From positions 142,828,036 to 142,892,035 of the forward strand of contig NC_134458.1 of assembly GCF_047948215.1 (NCBI RefSeq): a DNA stretch of 64,000 nucleotides, in the 5' to 3' direction. Below are positions 39,901 through 48,900 of the stretch, piece by piece. Under the pieces are notes generated by a model. The model saw only the letters and a list, made by a program, of their open reading frames with translations, was not told the origin of the DNA and did not search any database. The DNA comes from Lycorma delicatula (lineage: Eukaryota > Arthropoda > Insecta > Hemiptera > Fulgoridae). Made by a program: the position numbers and the translations under genes. Position 1 is the first letter of the stretch, and every line of letters starts with the position of its first letter.

Positions 39901-42900
39901 TATCACAAAGTTCACCCAGCACTCATAACCTATTCTACTCTTGAAAATAATGGAAAAAGTTCATAGTAAACATATGTCCTAAAATGATTCTTTTGCAAGA
40001 TACGGCTAGTGAAAGATTTCACTTGGAACTTCAGCTACCCGGTGAAATGAGGCCATACTGAAATTTTTAGGACATTAATGAAGAAGCAGAATTAGTGATT
40101 TCTTATGGTTTTTGATCTGAAAAATCGAATAAAATAGGTACCAGAACTGTAACTGCTGTAATTTTTGAGAAATCTGGGGTGACAACTAATAAATTGGGGT
40201 AAATATATCTGTTTTATATGTTTGATGTACAATAACTTTGTAAAATGTAATAAGCTTATTTTTAGCGTCATTGGAGCCTAGAAAACTAGTTTTTTACTGA
40301 ATCTCAGGTTTCATTCAAATGTATACCAATTACTCAAATGTAGTTTGAGTATACCAGTAATCCAGTTAAATTAAGAAGATTCACAATCTTTAGAGCTTGG
40401 CCTTTCCTCTAAAAAGCAATGGTTAAATAATTTAGTTGTACATAATGTATATATAAACTTTTTACATTCATCCAAATTATCTGGACCAATTCAGCATCAA
40501 AATATTTCAGATATGTACTATCTATTTATTTATTTATTAAAAGACTTGGGGACCCTGTTTCTTTCATAATTTTGGTCCAGTTTTTAATTTCAAGTTTATA
40601 GATCATTATAAAATTAATTTATTACTTTTTTTTATTAGGAGAATTTATATTTTTCTTATTTATTTATCCTGACCCTCGTAGAGGAAGATTGTCACCTTGT
40701 GACAAACCTGGACACCATACTATCCACTCCGTTCCTAGTCCTGATGAGCTTTACAAATTGAGTTGAGCTGATGAGTATTGTCCTACAATTCAATTTACTC
40801 AAGTCCTATTGATTTACTTAAAAATCAAGAGACAGACTCATAAATTTAATAAGCCTCTAATGAAACCATACCCTATCTCTCTCTGCTCTGATCTTTTTGG
40901 GAGCAAGGTCAATGCCTACAACCACTGTCTAAAATTTGTAGTCATTTACTAAAATGACTATAGCCATAATATATAAAATAAAAAATTTTCTCCAGAATTA
41001 CACCTGAAAAGAACTCCAAATTATATAAGAAAAAATAATAGGAGTGGTTTTAAAAAATGTTAGTCTTGTGGTTTTGGTCTTGCTTTGACTTTCATAGCTA
41101 CTATGGTTATCTTAGTTTCCAGGTATTTTTGCTGAATGGTATTTAGCATCAGCTGACTATTATTTTCCTTTTATGTTTCTTTTCTCTAACGATTATAATT
41201 ATTGAAATCTACAATAATATCAGTAATAACCTTGTCTTCTGGTATTAACATTATTTTTATTTTTTACTAGGTTATGCAGCAATGAGTCCCCATCCTGGTT
41301 ACACAATGACAAGTAGTGAGTATCCAGCTAATGGTTATACACCATATCCTCCATCGGCATATTCATGTGGTTATCCTACAGGAACATATCCAGGACCAAC
41401 ACCTGGTTACGCCCCTGCACCGTGTTATACCATGGGACCTCCTCAACATGATAAAGTCACACCTACAACAAAGGAAGACAGGTAAGTCATAAGTTTTCCA
41501 TTGATTATTAAAAATGTATGGGGTTATTCAAAAGCTTTAAAGATTAACATCCTTAAACATTATTTTCATGTCATGTCTATAAATTTTAGAATCAATTCTT
41601 TTTCCATCTACTATGTGGGGGAGCTTTGATCTATGACCCACTGCTCTGCTAGGGTTTGCTTTTAGTCAGCAAGACTGGTAAAAGTATTTATTTTGTTTTA
41701 TTTTTTATTCCTAAATTAATAGAGAAGTAAAAAAATTATTTCTAATGTTCAGGTTGCATAAATTTGATAAGAAATAAAATTAAATTCTTTAATTTGTGAC
41801 TAAAATTTTCAAACAGTTCTTAACTGGTATCCAATTAATTTTTACTAATATATATATAAATATGTCAAGTAAGTCACTATATAGATAATAAAAATAAATA
41901 TAAATATGCAGATAAAATACTTAGAAAACAAATATTTTATTTTATAAATAATATTGTAAAATGGTTGTTACCTGAAGAAATAAAATATAATATTTGTTGT
42001 CTTAAGTATTTTATCTGCATATTTATATTATTTACATAGTGACTTACTTGAGATCTAAATATTTTATGTTACTGTTATTATAACAATCAACCAAGAAGTG
42101 TATATATATATATGTATAATATTGGTTTCAAAAATAAAAATAAATGATTTTTTGATATTTATATTTTTGTACTTCTATATCTTTCATGAGTGTTATTTAT
42201 TGTTCATCTTACTGTTACAGGTTTAATTTCTCTACCAACTCCAGCTGTTAGCTTGTAGAAAAATAATCACCTGACTGTATAGGCTATTTTTATAATCTTT
42301 TACTTGATCAGCCTAATTATTGATTTACTAGTGATAATTTGTAAATAATTTGCACTAAATATTTACTAATAACTGCTGATTACTTTTCACCCTTTAAAAT
42401 AACCCTTTGGCTACCCCCAGGCGTATATAGTAGTCCAAGATTTATGTTTGAAAAGTTTTATGCTGATACATCTGTAAATAATTTTTCTTTGCATATGGTG
42501 TTGGTTTTTTTTATACCAAAGACTTGGAATGTTTAGTTTTAAATAACAAAAACAATAATACAAGTGCAATGTTCTTGTTGATATAATATATTATTCTGAA
42601 AGCTTTTTTGCAGCTGGCTACTTTGCTTGCTGTTAGTGTGACTGATATCGCCACCTGGTTTCTTTGTTTTGTGTTTTCTGTGTGTTCAGTTAATTATTTT
42701 TAGTTATTTTAATATTTCACTGTATTTCAAAAAACAATGTGTTACTTTCAGTACATGATGTACATCAACATCACAGGTAACATAACATAATTATTTCTAA
42801 TTTTTTACTTTGCAAAATTGTTTTTAAGTTTCTTCTAGACTTTTAAGTTTTCTTCTAAAACAGTAACATCAAGTGATAAGATTGAAGTTTTTAACTTTAT

Positions 42901-45900
42901 AGATATTTATTAGTTTTAGTAATGAAATTATTTAAGTGTTATGAACTATTTTAACCTATAAATTATTTTTCTTACCTTTATAACTTAAAAAAGAAAGTAG
43001 ATCTAAAGTTTCAAAAATATTCAGTTTTATCTTTCACCAAAAAATAAAATAAAAATTTAGCTTGGGAGTCATAAGCGTTTGAAGTGAAATAAGCCTGGGA
43101 GTCAAAGGGTTAAGAAACATACCACTTATGAGAAACAATTTAAAATTTTAAAAAGGATTATATTACAACATAGCTAGCTACTAATTCTTACAAGAATCAG
43201 CTAATCTTAGCTTTCATTTTTATCTACTTTGTTTTTATACATAAAATTATGATTTGTATAGTATTTAAATGCTTTGTAACTTAAAATATAATATATTCTC
43301 ATACATATATCTGATCCCTGCATCAGATATTAGAATTTATACCTGTTAATCAAAGGATCAGATTGTAATTATATGTGTTTTCAGTAAAGAAAAAATAATA
43401 AACAATAAAATGGAGCAAATCATAATGCAGTACCAAATGAGTTATTGATGAAGATTTATATATATATATTTTTTTTTTGACATTAATAAAAAATATTTGT
43501 TATGAAACCATAATTTCTTTGTGGACAGTAAAGTCTTTACATTTATTTAAGCTATTTTATGATTGATATGAAATAATTTTATTTCTTTACTTTAAAATGT
43601 ATACTTATAAAATTCAGTGAAACTGATTTTTACAAAATTCAGTTCAATTAGAAAACTGATGCTGGAGAGTAGAAAATGAAAGTAAAAGATTATAAAAGTG
43701 TTATTACATGGGTAGATGTTTTTCTATTAGCTGACTTTATTAGTTATATTCAATCCATGCTATATAAAACTAATTTTTTAGTTATTACTTTATTAATTCT
43801 TTCTGTATTAAAAATTTAACAGTCACATGCAGGACATTGATAGTTTGGGGCCCAGCTGAAACAGTTTTATTTTTATACTAACGGCTGCGTGATTCAGTCC
43901 CTAGCCACTACTTTGTTGTTGAGTTTAAATTGGCTACACATCCTTTCTTTCTTTTTCCTGTTTAGCCCCCGGTAACTACCGTTTATATAATACTTCAGAG
44001 GATGAATGAGGATGATATGTATGAGTGTAAATGAAGTGTAGTCTTGTACATTCTCAGTTCGACCATTCCTGAGATGTGTGGTTAATTAAAACCCAACCAC
44101 CAAAGAACACCGGTATCCACGATCTAGTATTCAAATCCGTGTAACAATAGCTGGCTTTACTAGGACTTGAACTGGCTATACATCCTTGCAATCCATAAAT
44201 GTAACAAACTGCAGGTATATTCATTCATGAACAAAGGATGCAGCTGCCTATCATTCCCAATTCAAGAATAGTGTGGAATATCTGGAATTCCCAGGATGTC
44301 ATATTAATAATCAACTTGTCAGAATTATCAGTATTTCTTAAATAATGAATAACTTACAAGCTAATTTTTATTTCATCGTATGATGTTTTAAAAGTTTTTT
44401 AATATTTTAAAATGTTATTACTCAATATAGAATTATTTCACAGCCAGCGTGTAACAATATCATGTTTCTGTTTTCAATATTGGCATGATTTTCCAGACTG
44501 TGAAATGCTTAAGATTTAAGATCAGATTTGTAATAAAAATAGAATATCAACTGATAATAATATAAGGTAGAAAAAATCAATCTGTAAGATTTCAAAACTG
44601 AACTCAATTTTATCATTTCATTAAAATTTATCGTAGAAAAATATTTATCTACTAATTTGAATTTCGCACGGTTTATATTATTTGGAAAAACTGCCGTTAG
44701 AGTGCAGCAAGAAAATGCGTAAATAAGATCATTTACGTTATTAAATGCCGCCTATTTACGTTTAATATATTATATTTAATAACTTTAAAATTAAATTAAA
44801 ATGATAAAATCGCATGTTTTTTTTTTTTGTTTTTTTTTTAATTTTAACAGTCATTCATTTTTTTAAACGTAATTTACTGTTCTAGAATTTTAAATTAGAG
44901 GCCGTTATATTCTTGTACTTCCGATAGATGTCAGGGTTGTAGCAGTGAAATGTCATTCGATTTTGTTTCTAGTCCATTAGTAAGATGCTTTATTACATGA
45001 TACATTGTTGTAAAGTACCGTTTTTAATATTTTAAATATATATTTATTGATATCCAACGGGGATGATTTTTACACGGTTATGGATTTTTACCTAATTTTC
45101 TATATAATTTCATTGTTTAATTTACATGTGTAAACATAACCTTGAAAAAGTTTGTTTAAGTTATGCTAACTTTAGACGCGTCTTATTTGCACGGTATGGA
45201 ACCTGATATTAGTATAATCGATAATAAATTAAAAGAACCCGTCCCACAAGATTTGCAAGAATTAATTTCAAAGTTGGCTCTTTGTGAAAGGTAAGCAATT
45301 ACAATACTGTGAAACTATGCTAATTCTTGTTGTTGAGAAAATAATCGTTTATTTTGTAAAAGAATTGATTGATTCCATTCCTTATGTTATCATTAGATAA
45401 CTAAAAATGACTACAGTACATGTGAATTGGTTTTCCTTTAAAATCTTTAAAGCTTTCATGTAACATTTGTTTGTTACTTTCATGTTTTCTTTACAGCTTT
45501 ATTTTTTTTTAACCTAAATTAATACTTAATTATTTACATTTGCTGATAAGGGAAGGCTTAGATTTTCATTGACTAATATTTCTAATCTGCATTTAAGATA
45601 TTTGTTTTTTTATTCACATTAATATCTCTATTGTTGACTGACTTTGGTATTATTTTTTTAAATGACTATTATTACCAGTGTTGAATAAATAATGTATATT
45701 ACAGTTATCTTAAGGTTGTTTTATATAATATTAGGTATTAATTTTTTTTTAAATTTTGATCATTTATTTATTGAAACGAGAAACTTTTTTTATATACATT
45801 TTTATATCAGATATCCTAATATATTAATACTCGGTTAACTTTTACACTTATAAGTTTATTTATCACTTAAATTATTGTATACAATGTAAAGTTTTATTTT

Positions 45901-48900
45901 GAAATAGTTAGCCTGTATTGCGTATATACCATCAATTTTCTGCACAAACTCTGATTTTATTGTTTCTAATATTTACTCTGCATTTCCATGTTTGTACTTT
46001 TGCTTAGTTGTATTTTTATTTTGCTTGATTTTGATATTTTTTTGTTTTGAATGTAATTTTCAAGAACCACTTGAAAATCATACTAAAGTGTTAGCTGTTC
46101 AGGCATGCCACTTGAACACTATTTTTTTTTCTAACTGATAAATCAACAATAAAAGAGGAAGAGTATTTTCATGGAATCTTGAATTCAATATTATCATATT
46201 TCATTAGATGATTTTACTTTATAAGAATGTAATTTATTCTTTCCCCTTGATGATTTATCTTTTATTTATTTTAATTTCAACCACTAGTAGTAGTCTTCTT
46301 ATTTAATTTTTTTCATATTAGTCTATATTGTTTGTTGGCTACATCAATTTTGATATTCTGACTGTTTTGTGAATTGTCAATCTTTTGTTAAGAGAAACAT
46401 TCCATAATACCATAATAATTGTACATAATGATTTTTTTTCAAACCAAACTAAGTTTAAAGTGGAACAGATATGTTTTTACTTCAGTCATAACATTTAATG
46501 TTCAAAAGTAATTCACTATGTACAGTTAAAAGCAATTTCAAATTATTACAATTTCTTTCCAAGTTTGGTTTTCTTCTGTTAAAAAAAAATAACTTTTTCT
46601 TGTAATTTTCATGGTCAGTTATTATCGTTATCGAATATATATTTTTAACCAACTAGAAGGATTACTGAATTTAGTCCAGGTTGTTTTTTATGTTCAAACC
46701 TTCACTCAGCCACTAATATTGATCTTTTTATTTTTAAAGAGGAAACAATTCCAGTCTTCTCCTCCTATCTTCTGTTGTAAGTTTCTTTTGAACAAAGTAT
46801 TACAAGTTAGATAATTTGAAAATATATTTTTTTCTGTTTTCATTATTTTTTAGAACTGGATTATTGTGGTCTATTGATATTTATAGAAGTCATTATGGTA
46901 TTCAACGTTTTTTATTAGGAATTTCAACAAGCATTATCAGGAAAGCTTAGATAAAAAATTGCGTCATATTTTTACATTCTAGACAGACATAAATAACAGT
47001 TACCTTATTTGTTTTTCTAGCTCTTTTATTTGTTTTTATCAAGAACAGATTTTTTTGCCTTTTGTATCCTATGATCACTTTTATTCATATTGCAATGTTT
47101 ATTTGTTGACCTGTCTTTATCTGAAACAGAAAAAATGAAATATTGTAAAAAAAAAGAAGTAAATTAGGCAGATTGCAAAAAGGCACAAAAATAATAGTTT
47201 TCTGTTGTTTAAAAATTAACCCATTGAAATTGGTGCTAAATTAGTAATTAATTTATTACGTACTTTAAAAAAAATTGAATACAATTACTTATTTTTAATA
47301 TTGCACAAATTAAAATTCTCAATGGACATGTGAAAATAACAACTGATAACAAACCTTGCCCTTAACCTTTATAATTATTTCATGACAGTGTTACCAACCT
47401 GAATGTTATACTATGAAAAGGGACATTACAGTTAACTCTAAAATAGTGTGATTTAGTGAACTTTTTTTTGATAGCTCTGTTTTGGTTATCAGTTGAATTT
47501 TTTACCATATTTTTTTTTTTTACAAAAAAAAAATTATGAGTATAGACTGACCTAAGTTATTGACTTATTGACTGTCATTATACTGTTATAAGAAAAGGGG
47601 TGGTAAAAAATAAGTCAACAGTATTTACCATAGAAAATATGATGTGATGTAAATTTTTAGTATTTTATTTACTTTTGTTATTCATCATTCAACAAAATGA
47701 GTTTATTAATCACTAGTTCACATTAATTGATTTACAATTTGTATTATATGCTAATAAATAATCTGTTCATGATTTATGTTTTAATATTATTATTTTAATT
47801 ATTTGATAGTTTTACGTATTTGACACTCTTATGATATGTATATTTATTTTGTATTTTTATATATCAATGTGTAATTATAATTTAAATTAATTTTATATTT
47901 ATAATTTAATAATAAAAGAACACACTCAGCACTTATTTTACAAAGTATATACATTTATTTTAGCATGGTTTTTCTGTTTTAATTTTATGTATATACGTTT
48001 TTTCTTACAAGTTCATTCTTCTAATTTTGATTTGCTATAAATGTGTAAAACAAATTGTGGAATTTATAGCCCAAATTCATATAATATATTTAGTTATTTT
48101 TTTCCAATGTAACAATAGTTTCTGGTAATAGTTCTTTTTGTTGTTTATTTAACATATTATGAAACATTACAAAAACCTATTATATGGATTATATTTGAAG
48201 AAAAATATCAACTCAGATGAATAATTGAAGTAGTTTTATAGATAGTAATTCATATTTTGATGAATTGGTAGCTAAAATATTAGTTAGTTAATATTTAGTC
48301 TGGTCAGCATGAAGTTATGAAGTAGTTTTTACAACATTTTAACTACCTTCATCATAATGTCTGTTTGCTTGAATTTTAATGGCTTTCACAATGGCAAAGA
48401 CAAATGTTTAAAACTAAACTATACTGGTTGTGAAGTCAGTTTGAATTTATCAATCTTGTCAAGAATAGTATTATGAGAATAAAATGCTCAAATTTTTAAG
48501 TAGAAAGAGCATTTCAGAGCCTTGTACCAATGTTTCTTCTTCTATATCCTTTACAAAACTTCATTAAATAATGTTGTAATGACAGTTTATTTAATCAAGA
48601 TTCCATAAGATTACTCTGTCTGTAAAGTGTCTTCTCTTGATCTGAAATGATGCAACAACTTGTATTGTGTGATCTACAGTTAATTAATTTTCTGGGATAC
48701 AATTGGATGTCACTATAGAATACATTTCCAATAAAAACTTTTACATGATTTTGGAAAATCATGATGTGATCTGCTATAGATTGATAATTCAATTTTTCTA
48801 GTGATTCTCATAAATTTTCCTTCAAAAAAATCATTACTTCTAAGCCAAGTATAAAAATTAGCTCTTGTTCAAATTATTGTGAGTACTTGTATTCAATGTC

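Larger units (their letters stand above)
33813..41270 (+). other. MYT1-like: Intron 7 of the MYT1-like gene
   Basis: gtaagc to tactag, 7.5 kb. It contains a direct repeat pair (34206-34333, 35491-35613), a mariner deletion derivative (36534-37468), a microsatellite (37655-37692) and a dispersed repeat (39890-40330). A less AT-rich stretch at 40660-40930 gave no recognised product. Confidence 0.85.

Noticed and set aside
48595..48792. 65-codon minus-strand frame in intron 8
   Set aside because: No motif, no splice context and no recognised transposon similarity.
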